From Pseudomonas luteola NBRC 103146 (lineage in GTDB: Bacteria > Pseudomonadota > Gammaproteobacteria > Pseudomonadales > Pseudomonadaceae): a DNA stretch of 64,000 bases. This document shows positions 47,764-57,844 of the stretch, one piece after another (the first letter of the stretch is position 1; each line of letters opens with the position of its first letter). A program made the translations under genes and the position numbers. The DNA lies in the NCBI RefSeq assembly GCF_002091675.1, contig NZ_BDAE01000011.1:90723-154722 (forward strand), written 5' to 3'. Below the pieces are notes generated by a model that saw only the letters and a program-made list of their open reading frames with translations, was not told where the DNA came from and did no database searches.

Positions 47764-49773
47764 TCAAGCCGCCATGAGGCGCTCACGCAGTTGCTGGATT
47801 TCATCACGCAGTTTGGCTGCGGCTTCAAATTCCAGATCACGCGCCAGCTTGAGCATACGCTCTTCAAGCTGAGCGATCCGCTTGGTGATATCTGCCGGTG
47901 AACGCAGCTCGGCCTCATAACGACCGCTGTCCTCGACTGCCTTGACGGCACGACGCTTACCGCGGGCACCCGGAACAGCCGCACCTTCCATGATATCGCG
48001 GATATCCTTCTTGATTCCCTTGGGCACAATGCCGTTAGCCTCGTTAAAGGCCAATTGCTTGGCTCGGCGCCGCTCTGTTTCATCAATGGCACGCTGCATG
48101 GAGCCTGTCATCGAATCGGCATAGAGAATCGCCTTGCCGCTCAGGTTACGTGCTGCACGACCAATCGTCTGGATAAGAGAACGCTCTGAACGCAAGAAGC
48201 CTTCCTTGTCAGCATCCAAGATCGCAACCAGCGAAACCTCCGGCATATCCAGTCCCTCACGGAGCAGGTTGATACCGACGAGCACATCGAACGTTCCCAT
48301 TCGAAGATCGCGAATGATCTCTACCCGCTCTACCGTATCGATGTCAGAGTGCAAATAGCGAACCCGAACATCATGATCGGCCAGATAGTCCGTTAGGTCT
48401 TCAGCCATGCGCTTGGTAAGGGTTGTCACCAGAACGCGCTCATCCTTGGCTACTCGCAAGCGAATTTCAGAAAGTAGATCATCTACCTGTGTCGTTGCTG
48501 GGCGGATTTCAATCTCTGGATCGACCAGGCCTGTCGGGCGCACCACCTGCTCAATAACACGGCCGGCATGCTCTGCTTCATAAGGCCCTGGCGTTGCTGA
48601 TACAAATATGGTTTGCGGACTCCCCGCTTCCCACTCCTCGAATCGCAGCGGGCGATTATCCAGAGCCGAAGGCAGTCGGAAGCCATACTCGACCAGCGTC
48701 TCTTTACGTGAGCGATCGCCTTTGAACATCGCCCCTATCTGCGGCACGGTTACGTGAGATTCGTCGATCACCAGCAGCGCATCAGGAGGTAGATAGTCAT
48801 ACAGGGTTGGCGGCGGCTCACCCGGAGCACGCCCGGACAGATACCGTGAGTAGTTTTCGATGCCATTGCAGTAGCCCAACTCCATGATCATTTCCAGATC
48901 AAAGCGGGTTCGCTGTTCAAGTCGCTGCGCCTCAAGCAGGCGGTTTTGCGTACGCAGGAATTCCAGCCGATCCTTGAGCTCCGCCTTGATATGCTCAATG
49001 GCCTCAAGCAGCGTATCGCGTGGCGTGGCGTAATGCGTCTTGGGATAGAAGGTAAAACGCGGCAGCTTTCTGATGACCTCCCCCGTCAAGGGATCGAAGG
49101 CAGAAAGATTTTCTACCTCGTCATCAAATAGTTCTACGCGAATAGCCTCAAGGTCAGACTCAGCCGGGTAAATATCGATCACATCACCGCGCACCCGAAA
49201 CGTTGCACGGGAGAACTCCATATCGTTGCGCGAATACTGTAATTCAGTCAGACGTCGTAGCAGCGTGCGCTGATCGATACGGTCTCCGCGATCCAGATGC
49301 AGCACCATCTTGAGGTAAGCCTTGGGGTCGCCCAGGCCGTAGATGGAGGATACTGACGCTACGATGATTGCATCACGGCGCTCCAATAATGCCTTGGTTG
49401 CCGACAGTCGCATCTGCTCGATGTGATCGTTGATAGACGAATCCTTCTCGATAAAGGTATCCGAGGAAGGCACATAGGCTTCTGGCTGATAGTAGTCATA
49501 GTAAGAGACGAAGTACTCGACAGCATTGTCAGGAAAAAAGGCCTTGAATTCTCCGTACAGCTGAGCCGCCAATGTTTTATTGGGCGCCAGCACGATCGTG
49601 GGTCGCTGAATCTGAGCGATGACGTTGGCGATACTGAAGGTTTTGCCCGAACCGGTCACACCCAGCAAGGTTTGATGTGACAGGCCAGCATTGATCCCTT
49701 CGACCATCTGGCGAATCGCCTCCGGCTGGTCACCAGCCGGGGTATAACGTGTAGACAATTGAAATGCAGACAT
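47764..49773 (-). CDS. uvrB: Excinuclease ABC subunit B
   Basis: 669 residues starting [20 protein letters not shown] at 49773. Helicase motifs are present: Walker [15 protein letters not shown], the beta-hairpin region [25 protein letters not shown], and [17 protein letters not shown]. The C-terminal UVR domain ([27 protein letters not shown]) binds UvrC. UvrB verifies DNA damage in nucleotide excision repair. The gene is transcribed divergently from the aminotransferase gene. Confidence 0.98.
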   Translation of the reverse strand: MSAFQLSTRYTPAGDQPEAIRQMVEGINAGLSHQTLLGVTGSGKTFSIANVIAQIQRPTIVLAPNKTLAAQLYGEFKAFFPDNAVEYFVSYYDYYQPEAYVPSSDTFIEKDSSINDHIEQMRLSATKALLERRDAIIVASVSSIYGLGDPKAYLKMVLHLDRGDRIDQRTLLRRLTELQYSRNDMEFSRATFRVRGDVIDIYPAESDLEAIRVELFDDEVENLSAFDPLTGEVIRKLPRFTFYPKTHYATPRDTLLEAIEHIKAELKDRLEFLRTQNRLLEAQRLEQRTRFDLEMIMELGYCNGIENYSRYLSGRAPGEPPPTLYDYLPPDALLVIDESHVTVPQIGAMFKGDRSRKETLVEYGFRLPSALDNRPLRFEEWEAGSPQTIFVSATPGPYEAEHAGRVIEQVVRPTGLVDPEIEIRPATTQVDDLLSEIRLRVAKDERVLVTTLTKRMAEDLTDYLADHDVRVRYLHSDIDTVERVEIIRDLRMGTFDVLVGINLLREGLDMPEVSLVAILDADKEGFLRSERSLIQTIGRAARNLSGKAILYADSMTGSMQRAIDETERRRAKQLAFNEANGIVPKGIKKDIRDIMEGAAVPGARGKRRAVKAVEDSGRYEAELRSPADITKRIAQLEERMLKLARDLEFEAAAKLRDEIQQLRERLMAA

Positions 49774-50070
49774 GAGCTTCCTCAAGAGGAGGTGCAGAGA
49801 GCCATCCTGCCCGAGATGCACCCCAAATAACCAACACGAACCCAGCGTTTCGTTGTCTGTACTCCTGGAATGACATTGCTATCCAGACTCTTTTAAATGC
49901 GTCCTGACAGCATATTTTTCAAGCATTGAACATTAGTCTAGTTACTGCCAGGCGGGACCTGTTTTTTGTCGCCCCGACAGACGATGCCCGCTATACTGTC
50001 TCCCCGCTTGCGCACAACGGCAATCGGGTCTTGTGCGTGTTTTCATTCTTCTAAATCGAGCTTGCGCACA

Positions 50071-51267
50071 ATGAGTTTGTTCTCTGCCGTCGAAATGGCT
50101 GCCCGCGATCCAATCCTGGGCCTAAACGAAGCCTTCAATGCCGATGCCCGCCCTACCAAGGTCAACCTGGGCGTTGGTGTCTATTACGACGAGCAGGGCC
50201 GCATCCCCCTGCTACGCGCCGTAGAAGAAGCGGAAAAGAAACGCGTTGTAGCCCGCGCGCCGCGTGGATACCTGCCCATTGACGGTATTGCCGCTTATGA
50301 CGAAGCAGTGCAAACCCTGCTGTTCAGTCAGGGCTCTCCACTGATCAGTGAAGGCCGTGTTGCTACCATTCAGGCATTAGGTGGAACCGGTGCATTAAAG
50401 GTTGGCGCTGATTTTCTCAAGCGTCTCCTGCCTGATGCCACGGTAGCCATCAGTGATCCGAGTTGGGAGAACCATCGTGCCCTGTTCGAGGCGGCAGGCT
50501 TCCCCGTACAAAACTATCGCTACTACCATGCTGCCACGAATGGTCTGAACCGCGGCGGCCTGCTGGAAGACCTTAACGCCCTTCCTCCGCATTCCATTGT
50601 GGTATTGCATGCATGCTGCCATAACCCGACCGGTGTCGATCTGCAGTTGGACGACTGGAAGGAAGTGCTGGAAGTCATCAAGACGCGCGAGCACGTGCCC
50701 TTCCTGGATATCGCTTATCAGGGATTTGGCGATGGCATCGAGGAAGATGCTGCAGCTGTCCGCCTGTTTGCCGAATCAGGTCTGACCTTTTTCGTTTCTA
50801 GCTCGTTCTCAAAATCATTTTCTCTCTATGGCGAGCGCGTCGGCGCACTTTCGATCGTAACGGCTGATCGCGAGGAAACCGCTCGAGTGCTGTCGCAAGT
50901 CAAGCGTGTAGTACGCACCAATTACTCCAATCCGCCGACGCACGGTGCCACGATCGTTGCGACTGTTCTGCGCGATCCAGAGCTACGCGCAATGTGGGAG
51001 GCCGAACTGGCAGAAATGCGTGATCGCATCCGTAGCATGCGCCATGCTCTGGTAGAAGGACTCAATGCAGCCGGTGCCAAACGCGATTTCAGCTTCGTCA
51101 ATGGACAGCGCGGCATGTTCTCCTATTCAGGACTGACGACCGACCAAGTTGATCGCCTGAAAGCTGAGTTTGGTATCTACGCGGTAGGAACTGGCAGAAT
51201 CTGTGTAGCGGCACTGAACAGGAACAATCTGGACGCGGTTATCAAGGCTATCGCCGAAGTTCTCTAA
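50071..51267 (+). CDS. tyrB: Aromatic/aspartate aminotransferase TyrB-like
   Basis: 398 residues from the ATG at 50071 (MSLFSAVEMAARDPILGLNEAF). This is an aspartate-aminotransferase Ia fold: VNLGVGVYYDEQG, HACCHNPTGVD, the PLP lysine in SSSFSKSFSLYGERVGAL, and the C-terminal Arg loop GRICVAALN. It transaminates aromatic amino acids and aspartate. The longer reading from 49966 adds residues without family match. It is divergent from uvrB across a 297-base gap, the same pairing seen in P. aeruginosa. Confidence 0.93.
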   Translation: MSLFSAVEMAARDPILGLNEAFNADARPTKVNLGVGVYYDEQGRIPLLRAVEEAEKKRVVARAPRGYLPIDGIAAYDEAVQTLLFSQGSPLISEGRVATIQALGGTGALKVGADFLKRLLPDATVAISDPSWENHRALFEAAGFPVQNYRYYHAATNGLNRGGLLEDLNALPPHSIVVLHACCHNPTGVDLQLDDWKEVLEVIKTREHVPFLDIAYQGFGDGIEEDAAAVRLFAESGLTFFVSSSFSKSFSLYGERVGALSIVTADREETARVLSQVKRVVRTNYSNPPTHGATIVATVLRDPELRAMWEAELAEMRDRIRSMRHALVEGLNAAGAKRDFSFVNGQRGMFSYSGLTTDQVDRLKAEFGIYAVGTGRICVAALNRNNLDAVIKAIAEVL

Positions 51268-51331
51268 GGTTTTTTTGTCTAAGGAGAAGTGTTGACTTCT
51301 CCTTAGCAATCAGTAAGATACGTTTTGTTGT

Positions 51332-51407
51332 TCCGCGATAGCTCAGTCGGTAGAGCAAATGACTGTTAATCATTGGGTCCCTGGTTCGAGTCCAGGTCGC
51401 GGAGCCA
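51332..51407 (+). tRNA. tRNA-Asn (anticodon GTT)
   Basis: 76 bases fold as a standard cloverleaf: acceptor stem TCCGCGA/TCGCGGA, D arm GCTC..GAGC, anticodon stem AATGA/TCATT with loop CTGTTAA (anticodon GTT), T arm CCTGG-TTCGAGT-CCAGG, discriminator G and encoded CCA. It lies between the aminotransferase and permease genes with its own terminator. No integrase or duplicated 3' end is seen near it. Confidence 0.97.
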
Positions 51408-51412
51408 AATTC

Positions 51413-51440
51413 AAAACCCAGCCAGTGGCTGGGTTTTTTT
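51413..51440 (+). terminator. Terminator after tRNA-Asn
   Basis: AAAACCCAGCC pairs with GGCTGGGTTTT round a 3-base loop and runs into seven Ts. It is placed 5 bases after the tRNA. Confidence 0.88.
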
Positions 51441-51680
51441 ATGGGCGCATCCAGGCTTCATACGGTAGCGTTCATGCAGAAATTCAATAGCGATCAAGCG
51501 CCCCGTGTTTTCCTTTTGCTGTACACTCCCGCCCTTTTTGCAAACTCTGCTTTGCAATCAGGTGCTGCCATAGGCAGTTGCCTGCACTGTAAGAACCCTT
51601 TCACTGGCAATACCGGTGAGCACTATCCGAGTCTGGAGCCTATCACCAGACCCTTGCTGCCCTAGTTGGACCTTTTGTTT

Positions 51681-53198
51681 ATGACTGCCGTCTCCCTCCC
51701 TCCGGAACAACCGACCGCCTCGCAGGGGCAATCTACAGCAGAGCAAGCCACCACGGCGGAAAAGCCCCACCTGAACCGGGTACTGAAACCCAGGCATCTG
51801 AACATGATTGCCATTGGGGGCTCGATCGGCACAGGACTTTTCGTTGCGTCAGGCGCGACCATCGCCTCAGCAGGTCCTGGTGGTGCCCTGCTCGCCTATG
51901 CCCTGATTGGTCTAATGGTGTATTTCCTCATGACGAGCCTCGGCGAGATGGCGGCCTATATGCCCGTTTCAGGTTCCTTTAGCACCTATGGAAGCCGCTT
52001 CGTTGAGGATGGCTTTGGCTTCGCCCTGGGCTGGAACTATTGGTATAACTGGGCAGTGACCATTGCAGCCGAACTTGTCGCTGCGCAGCTGATCATGAGC
52101 TTCTGGTTTCCGGATGTTCCTGGAATCATCTGGAGCGCGGGCTTTCTTGCCTTGATGTTCCTGCTGAATGTCTTTTCAGCGCGCGGATTTGGAGAAAGCG
52201 AATTCTGGTTTGCCCTGATCAAAGTACTGACAGTAGTCATCTTTATTGGCATTGGTCTAGCCAGCATCTTTGGCATCATGCACGGCGTTGAAGCCCCGGG
52301 TTTCTCCAATTTCACGCTTGGTGAAGCGCCTTTCGTGGGTGGTCTTCAGGCAATGGTAGGCGTGGCTATGATTGCGGGCTTCTCTTTCCAGGGAACCGAG
52401 CTGATTGGCGTGGCAGCAGGTGAGTCCGAAAATCCGAAAAAGAACATTCCGATCGCTATCCGCCAGGTTTTCTGGCGCATCCTGATGTTCTACATTCTGG
52501 CGATTTTTGTAATTGCCATGCTGATCCCTTATACCGACCCACGCCTGCTGCAAAACGAAGCCAGTGACATTAGCGTTTCCCCGTTTACGCTGCTGTTTGA
52601 ACGTGCAGGCTTCGCTGCTGCAGCTGGCATCATGAATGCTGTCATTCTTTCTGCCATTCTGTCTGCCGGAACTTCTGGCATGTACGCCTCGACGCGCATG
52701 CTGTTTAGCCTGGCCGAGCAGGGTAAAGCCCCCCGTCTGTTTGCCAAGGTCTCGCGAAACGGCATTCCACGTAATGCTCTGTACGCGACAACACTGGTAG
52801 GCGCCCTGTGCTTTTTGACCTCGATTGTTGGCGATAAAGTACTTTATACCTGGCTTCTGAATACCTCAGGCATGTGTGGCTTCATTGCCTGGCTGGGCAT
52901 TGCCATTTCCCATTATCGATTCCGCAAAGGCTATATCGCTCAGGGTGGGAGACTCGAAGACCTGCCCTACCGGGCCAAACTCTTCCCTTTCGGGCCGCTA
53001 CTTGCATTCGCTCTGTGCCTATTCATTACCATGGGGCAGAACTACACGGCGCTTATTGGCGAGCAGATCGACTGGGCAGGTCTGGCAGCAACCTACATCA
53101 GCATCCCTCTGTTCCTGCTGATCTGGCTGGGCTACCGCTTCAAGCACCGCAGCCGACTGGTTCGGTATAAAGAGATAGACCTGAGCTCTGGCGATTAA
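51681..53198 (+). CDS. Amino acid permease (LysP-like, APC family)
   Basis: 505 residues from the ATG at 51681. The hydrophilic N-terminus is followed by 12 membrane helices. The first helix holds the APC signature MIAIGGSIGTGLFVASG, and FQGTELIGVAAGESENPKKNIP is the helix-6 region typical of amino acid permeases. Similarity is closest by eye to lysine-specific permeases (LysP), but substrate cannot be fixed. The 240 bases upstream, after the tRNA terminator, hold a short frame (51441-51665) with no RBS support. A TTG at 51666 is a less likely start. Confidence 0.88.
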   Translation: MTAVSLPPEQPTASQGQSTAEQATTAEKPHLNRVLKPRHLNMIAIGGSIGTGLFVASGATIASAGPGGALLAYALIGLMVYFLMTSLGEMAAYMPVSGSFSTYGSRFVEDGFGFALGWNYWYNWAVTIAAELVAAQLIMSFWFPDVPGIIWSAGFLALMFLLNVFSARGFGESEFWFALIKVLTVVIFIGIGLASIFGIMHGVEAPGFSNFTLGEAPFVGGLQAMVGVAMIAGFSFQGTELIGVAAGESENPKKNIPIAIRQVFWRILMFYILAIFVIAMLIPYTDPRLLQNEASDISVSPFTLLFERAGFAAAAGIMNAVILSAILSAGTSGMYASTRMLFSLAEQGKAPRLFAKVSRNGIPRNALYATTLVGALCFLTSIVGDKVLYTWLLNTSGMCGFIAWLGIAISHYRFRKGYIAQGGRLEDLPYRAKLFPFGPLLAFALCLFITMGQNYTALIGEQIDWAGLAATYISIPLFLLIWLGYRFKHRSRLVRYKEIDLSSGD

Positions 53199-53205
53199 CA
53201 CCTTT

Positions 53206-53228
53206 GACCCCGGCTCACGGCCGGGGTC
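53206..53228 (+). terminator. Hairpin between permease and fleR
   Basis: GACCCCGGC and GCCGGGGTC form a 9-bp GC-rich stem with a 5-base loop between the convergent permease and fleR genes. It lacks a clear U-tract on either strand, so it may be a weak bidirectional terminator. Confidence 0.6.
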
Positions 53229-54628
53229 TAGCTGGCATAGAGATAGGCTTCGATATCAATACCGGCCTCACGCATCTGTGCAAGCTTGTAACGCAGGGTG
53301 CGTGCACTGATGCCCAGCCGATCAGCCGCTTCCTTACGCCTTCCTCGCTCAGCACGTAACGTTTCCATGATGACCTCGAATTCACGGCGACGCAGGTCAT
53401 CTCCCAACGCCCCTGCAGTTAGTGATTCATCAAGAGCAGTAGGACTTAAAGGCGTTTTGACTGCAGTCACTGGCGGGGCGATATCACGCGCAACAAATCC
53501 GGGAGCACCGTCAAGGCATAGGTCTTCAGGCTCAATGGTACCCGCCTGCTGCAGAATCAAGGCTCGCTGAACCGCATTATCCAATTCGCGAACATTTCCC
53601 GGCCAACCGTAGTGCTGAAGCAGCCTGGCAGCTCCTTCCGAAAACACAATACCGCTCTGCCCTGCCCTGGCGGCATGCTTTTTCAAAAGCCGATCTGCAA
53701 GCGGCAGAATATCCGCAGGGCGCTCACGAAGCGGTCGCCATGCCAAGGGAAAAACAGACAGTCGATAATACAAGTCTTCTCGAAAGCGCCCGGCGGCTAC
53801 CTCAGAAGAAAGGTCCCGGTTGGTAGTTGCCAACACTCGAATATCCACCTGCTTGGGTTTGCGCGCACCAACACGCTCTACCTCTCGCTCTTGAAGCACC
53901 CGCAGAAGCTTGGCCTGTAACCCTAGTGGCATCTCGGATACTTCATCCAGCAGGATGGTGCCACCATCAGCCAATTCGAACTTGCCTGGCTGTGAGGCGA
54001 TGGCACCGGTAAAAGCGCCCTTCTCATGACCAAATAAGGTGGCTTCAAGCATGTTATCCGGGATGGCTGCGCAATTGATGGCTACGAAAGGTCCGGCTGC
54101 ACGCGTTGATTGCAGATGGATATAACGAGCCAATACTTCTTTCCCTGTACCGGATTCGCCAGAAATCAGCACGGTTGAGTCACTTTTTGCAACCCGGGCC
54201 GCCAAGGCCAGGAGCTGACGACTTGCCGGCTCATGGGCAACAGGGCTGTCTTGTTCATCAGCGGCTGAATGGCTTACATAGCGCTCGACTCGCTCCAGCA
54301 GCACCCGAGGGTCGAATGGCTTGACCAGATAATCCACAGCGCCTTGCCGCATAGCGTCCACAGCACGCTGAATGGAGCCAAACGCGGTCATCAGCAGGAC
54401 CGGTATATGCCATTGTCTCTGCTGAATACATGCCATGAGCTGATGACCATCCATGCCGCCCATGTTCACATCACTGATGACCAGCCCATAAGCGCTCTGA
54501 CCCAGTGCTACCAGTGCAGACTCTGCACTGTCGACCGAGTCGAAATCGAAGCCACCGACCTCTAGCGTATCCTCCAGTGCTTCGCGCAGGGCCGCATCGT
54601 CTTCTACCAGCAGAATACGAGCGCTCAT
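53228..54628 (-). CDS. fleR: Sigma-54 response regulator FleR
   Basis: 466 residues with three domains. The receiver has LVEDDAALREAL and phospho-acceptor Asp in VISDVNMGGMDGH. The AAA+ domain has Walker [15 protein letters not shown] and the sigma-54-contacting loop GAFTGAI. The C-terminal Fis-type HTH is RRKEAADRLGISARTLRYKL. With FleS it switches on class III flagellar genes (hook, rod, fliK). Its start overlaps the end of fleS by 4 bases. Confidence 0.96.
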   Translation of the reverse strand: MSARILLVEDDAALREALEDTLEVGGFDFDSVDSAESALVALGQSAYGLVISDVNMGGMDGHQLMACIQQRQWHIPVLLMTAFGSIQRAVDAMRQGAVDYLVKPFDPRVLLERVERYVSHSAADEQDSPVAHEPASRQLLALAARVAKSDSTVLISGESGTGKEVLARYIHLQSTRAAGPFVAINCAAIPDNMLEATLFGHEKGAFTGAIASQPGKFELADGGTILLDEVSEMPLGLQAKLLRVLQEREVERVGARKPKQVDIRVLATTNRDLSSEVAAGRFREDLYYRLSVFPLAWRPLRERPADILPLADRLLKKHAARAGQSGIVFSEGAARLLQHYGWPGNVRELDNAVQRALILQQAGTIEPEDLCLDGAPGFVARDIAPPVTAVKTPLSPTALDESLTAGALGDDLRRREFEVIMETLRAERGRRKEAADRLGISARTLRYKLAQMREAGIDIEAYLYAS

Positions 54629-55830
54629 AGGGGATTCTCCATCAGCACCAGTCGCGGTCCATGAAGCGGCAAGACAAATGTCATACAGGTTCCCCTGCCT
54701 GGCCTGGAGCGAATCAACAGGTCGCCGTGGTGAGCCTTGGCTACGGTCCTGGCTACAGTCATGCCAAGGCCGGTTCCCATGGGTTTGGTGGTGAAAAATG
54801 GCTCGCCAAGCCGCCTTACCGTTTCAACGGTCATACCGGGGCCGCTGTCGCTGATGGACAACCTCAGGGTTTCCTGCCTGGCGTACGCGTGAATCTTGTA
54901 CCGCGCGGTCTTGCCTGCGGCCTGCACAGCGTTATGGACAACATTCATGACTGCACCTACAAACGTGTCCCGGTTACAAAGCACTTCTCCTACAAATGCG
55001 TCGCATTGCCATCGCAATTGCAGATCTTCCAGGTAGGGATTGGCAATTGACTGGATGGCAGCGAACAACTGAACGGGAGAAACTCGATCATTGAGCGGCA
55101 GCTCACCGCGCGCAAAGATCAACATATCCTGAACCTGGTTCTCAAGCTCATGGAGGCGATCCTTGAGTCGGCTGGCAAATCGTTGCTGCTGCTCGAATGG
55201 CAACGGACGCTCAGACAGGTGGCCTGCATACAACATGGCGGCAGATAAAGGTGTACGAATCTGATGCGCAAGCGAAGCAACCATGCGCCCCATGGAGGAT
55301 AAGCGCTCATGGCGAGCCAGCTGCTCTTGAAGGCGGCGCGTTTCAGTCATATCGCTCAGCATGATGAGCTGACCGGGCTCACCGTCCAGCGAGCGTGTCG
55401 CCAATGACACCCGACGACCACTTTTGAGTGATACCTCATGCCCATCATCTTTGCGAGGCGCGAAGCAGCGACCGATAACGTCCCGCCAAAGCGTTCCTAC
55501 CAGCGGCTCGCCTAGTAGATCGACTGCAATAGGATTGGCCTCGCAGACAACGCCCTGCCCATCCAGAACGATGATGCCGGCCGGAAGAATATCGAGAAGA
55601 CTTTGCAGTCGGTTAGCCAGCCGCTCCTTCTCTGCCAACTCCTGAACACGTTGGGCGGTTTCGCGTGCAAGCTCACCTTTCAGATCCGATAGACGATCTT
55701 CAAGCCAGCCATACGGCTCATTGAACAGATCGGAGATGGGCTCAAACAGAACACTAGCCTGCTCAAGTGTTCGTCTGACGTCATCCGTAGAAGGCGTATT
55801 AGAAGGAACCGGCGTTACAGATGAACTCAT
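54625..55830 (-). CDS. fleS: Flagellar sensor kinase FleS
   Basis: 401 residues without membrane segments, so cytoplasmic. A coiled-coil-like N-terminus leads to a PAS domain (LLDILPAGIIVLDGQGVVCEAN), the H box SLAHQIRTPLSAAMLYAG and a HATPase domain (NVVHNAVQAAGK, SDSGPGMTVE, GTGLGMTVARTVA). It phosphorylates FleR. A sigma-54 promoter lies 49-64 bases upstream, as known for fleSR in P. aeruginosa, where FleQ activates it. Confidence 0.95.
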   Translation of the reverse strand: MSSSVTPVPSNTPSTDDVRRTLEQASVLFEPISDLFNEPYGWLEDRLSDLKGELARETAQRVQELAEKERLANRLQSLLDILPAGIIVLDGQGVVCEANPIAVDLLGEPLVGTLWRDVIGRCFAPRKDDGHEVSLKSGRRVSLATRSLDGEPGQLIMLSDMTETRRLQEQLARHERLSSMGRMVASLAHQIRTPLSAAMLYAGHLSERPLPFEQQQRFASRLKDRLHELENQVQDMLIFARGELPLNDRVSPVQLFAAIQSIANPYLEDLQLRWQCDAFVGEVLCNRDTFVGAVMNVVHNAVQAAGKTARYKIHAYARQETLRLSISDSGPGMTVETVRRLGEPFFTTKPMGTGLGMTVARTVAKAHHGDLLIRSRPGRGTCMTFVLPLHGPRLVLMENPL

Positions 55831-55878
55831 GCAGTACTCTCTGTTTAATGACAGGAAGTCGTCACCAAACAGAGAGTG

Positions 55879-55894
55879 TGCAAGCTGCGTGCCG
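55879..55894 (-). promoter_or_regulatory. Sigma-54 promoter for fleSR
   Basis: The minus strand reads CGGCAC-GCAGC-TTGCA: GG and GC are at correct spacing, and only the first base departs from TGGCAC-N5-TTGCW. It sits in the 91-base fleQ-fleS gap. Confidence 0.75.
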
Positions 55895-55921
55895 TTAGTA
55901 GAGGCACCTCAGAGGCAAGCG

Positions 55922-57403
55922 TTATTCCTCATCCGCCAGTTCGTCCTCACGGCGACCCATACCATACTTGCGCATCTTTTCGACCAAGGTAGTACGCCTG
56001 ATACGCAAGCGCTCGGCCGCCCGAGCGACCACACCGCCAGCATCATCAAGGGCTTGCTGGATAAGGCTTTGCTCAAGATTCGCCAGATAATCCTTGAGAT
56101 CCAGCCCTTCTGACGGCAGTAGTGCAGAGGATGCTGCCGGACCCGGGAGACTGGCTAGCGCTACCGCTTCACGCTCTTCAAGTTCTTCACGCAAGGATGT
56201 GGTCATTGCGTCGTTTTCATCTTCTACGTAACGGAATTTCTGTGGCAGCTCAGCTACACCGATAACACCATAGGGATGCATGATCGCCAGTCGCTCAACC
56301 AGGTTGGCAAGCTCACGCACGTTACCCGGCCAGCTGTGCCGGCACAGCGACATAATAGCCGCCGAGTTAAAGCGGATGGAGCCGCGCTTTTCATGCTCCA
56401 TACGGGAAATCAACTCATTGATGAGCAGCGGAATATCTTCTGCACGATCCCGCAGGGGCGGCATATCGATTGGAAAAACGTTAAGACGATAGAACAAGTC
56501 CTCACGGAAGGACCCATCCTCGATCATCTTCTCAAGATTCTTGTGAGTTGCTGCAATGATGCGCACATCGACTGTTTGAGTCTTGTTACTGCCTACACGC
56601 TCGTAGGTACGCTCCTGCAACACACGTAACAGCTTGACCTGCATGTTGAGTGGCATATCGCCGATCTCGTCCAGGAAAAGCGTACCGGTGTTGGCCAGCT
56701 CGAACCGCCCGGCGCGGTTGGTAATGGCCCCGGTAAACGCACCCTTCTCATGACCGAACAGCTCACTTTCCAGCAATTCAGCTGGAATAGCGCCGCAGTT
56801 TACTGGAACAAAAGGGCCGTCTTTACGTTTTGAATGGAAATGCAGGTTGCGCGCAACAACCTCCTTACCTGTACCTGACTCACCGAGAATCAAGACACTG
56901 GCTTCGGTATCCGCGACTTGCTGCATCATTTTCCGCACGCCTTGAATGGCGCGGCTGGTGCCGACCAGGCTACGGAAAAGATTGGGCTCACGCTGGCGTC
57001 CGCGGTCTCGCGCCTGATCATACATATCTCGATAGACCTGAGCGCGATGGAGCGAGTCGAGCAGCTGGTTGTATTTAACCGGAACCTCTAAGGTCGCCAG
57101 GATGCGCCGCCGGACATCATCCGGCCAGTCGCTGTACGTGACGGCTCCTAGCAATAGAATAGGGAGGACCTCGTCAAACGCTCCCAGCTTTTTTAGCAGC
57201 TCGACGCTCCCCCCCTGCGCGTCGATCTGGCCCAGCAAAACACACAGTACTGCTCGACTACTTTCAAACGACTCGACAGCCTGCTCCCAATCAGCGCTCG
57301 TACAGGCGACATGTTCTTCGCCTAGAAAGGCCAGAATGACGGCAAGATCGTGGCGACGCTTCGCGTCATCTTCTATCAGGAGGATTTTAGTTTCACGCCA
57401 CAT
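55922..57403 (-). CDS. fleQ: Flagellar master regulator FleQ
   Basis: 493 residues from the ATG at 57403 ([13 protein letters not shown]). The N-terminal receiver-like domain has [11 protein letters not shown] where a phospho-acceptor Asp would lie, so it is not phosphorylated, as known for FleQ. The AAA+ domain has [31 protein letters not shown] and [13 protein letters not shown]. The Fis-type HTH is [16 protein letters not shown]. FleQ activates flagellar sigma-54 promoters, is restrained by FleN, and senses c-di-GMP in P. aeruginosa. It stands upstream of fleSR as usual. Confidence 0.97.
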   Translation of the reverse strand: MWRETKILLIEDDAKRRHDLAVILAFLGEEHVACTSADWEQAVESFESSRAVLCVLLGQIDAQGGSVELLKKLGAFDEVLPILLLGAVTYSDWPDDVRRRILATLEVPVKYNQLLDSLHRAQVYRDMYDQARDRGRQREPNLFRSLVGTSRAIQGVRKMMQQVADTEASVLILGESGTGKEVVARNLHFHSKRKDGPFVPVNCGAIPAELLESELFGHEKGAFTGAITNRAGRFELANTGTLFLDEIGDMPLNMQVKLLRVLQERTYERVGSNKTQTVDVRIIAATHKNLEKMIEDGSFREDLFYRLNVFPIDMPPLRDRAEDIPLLINELISRMEHEKRGSIRFNSAAIMSLCRHSWPGNVRELANLVERLAIMHPYGVIGVAELPQKFRYVEDENDAMTTSLREELEEREAVALASLPGPAASSALLPSEGLDLKDYLANLEQSLIQQALDDAGGVVARAAERLRIRRTTLVEKMRKYGMGRREDELADEE

Positions 57404-57450
57404 CTTCAATTATTCCCTTTCCGCCAAAGACCACTAACAGGCATAGCCCT

Positions 57451-57479
57451 AGTAAAGTCAAAAGTGGGAACAGAGTCAA
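57451..57479 (-). promoter_or_regulatory. Sigma-70 promoter candidate for fleQ
   Basis: On the minus strand TTGACT and TTTACT are separated by 17 bases, 48-76 bases ahead of the fleQ start. fleQ in P. aeruginosa is transcribed by sigma-70, so this type of promoter is expected. The -10 box matches consensus at 4 of 6 positions. Confidence 0.45.
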
Positions 57480-57528
57480 TTTTATGACGTGTTTTTCTTA
57501 CTTTAAATTTATTCCGCTGGTCGTATTC

Positions 57529-57825
57529 TTAGCCAAATAACTTGTAAACATTGGCCGCTTTCTTAGAACGCTTCATGCGAGACGCTTCTTTTGCAACTTC
57601 ATTACGTTGCATACGACTTGCGTATATCAGCTTTCCATAAAAAGCCAGTAACTGCTCCAAACTTAAACGTAAAGCATAATCATTACGCGGCTGCTCTTGC
57701 ATTGCCTCATCTATATAAAGGCGGCAGGCAAAGTCCAGCGGCCCTATGGCATCCCAGTCTTGATTATCGAGCGCGGCAGCCAAGGCTTCCCGCGTCTCGT
57801 CTATTCGTTTGATTGCCAGTGACAT
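57529..57825 (-). CDS. fliT: FliT/FleP-like flagellar protein
   Basis: 98 residues from the ATG at 57825, with GGAGA 7 bases upstream; the frame upstream to 57909 overlaps fliS and is rejected. The protein is small and helical with a basic C-terminus (RMKRSKKAANVYKLFG). Its place right after fliS matches fleP/fliT of pseudomonads. FliT-type proteins act as chaperones of the filament cap protein FliD. Sequence similarity in this family is weak, so position carries most weight. Confidence 0.7.
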   Translation of the reverse strand: MSLAIKRIDETREALAAALDNQDWDAIGPLDFACRLYIDEAMQEQPRNDYALRLSLEQLLAFYGKLIYASRMQRNEVAKEASRMKRSKKAANVYKLFG

Positions 57826-57844
57826 AACCCGATCTCCAATGTTC

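Noticed and set aside
51332..51407. tRNA-Asn as an integration site for a genomic island
   Set aside because: There is no integrase gene, no repeated tRNA 3' end in the window that I could find, and the downstream permease looks native.
51441..51665. 74-residue frame between tRNA-Asn and the permease gene
   Set aside because: The start sits in the terminator T-run with no Shine-Dalgarno, and the product has no recognisable feature. I also saw no riboswitch-like conserved core in this stretch.
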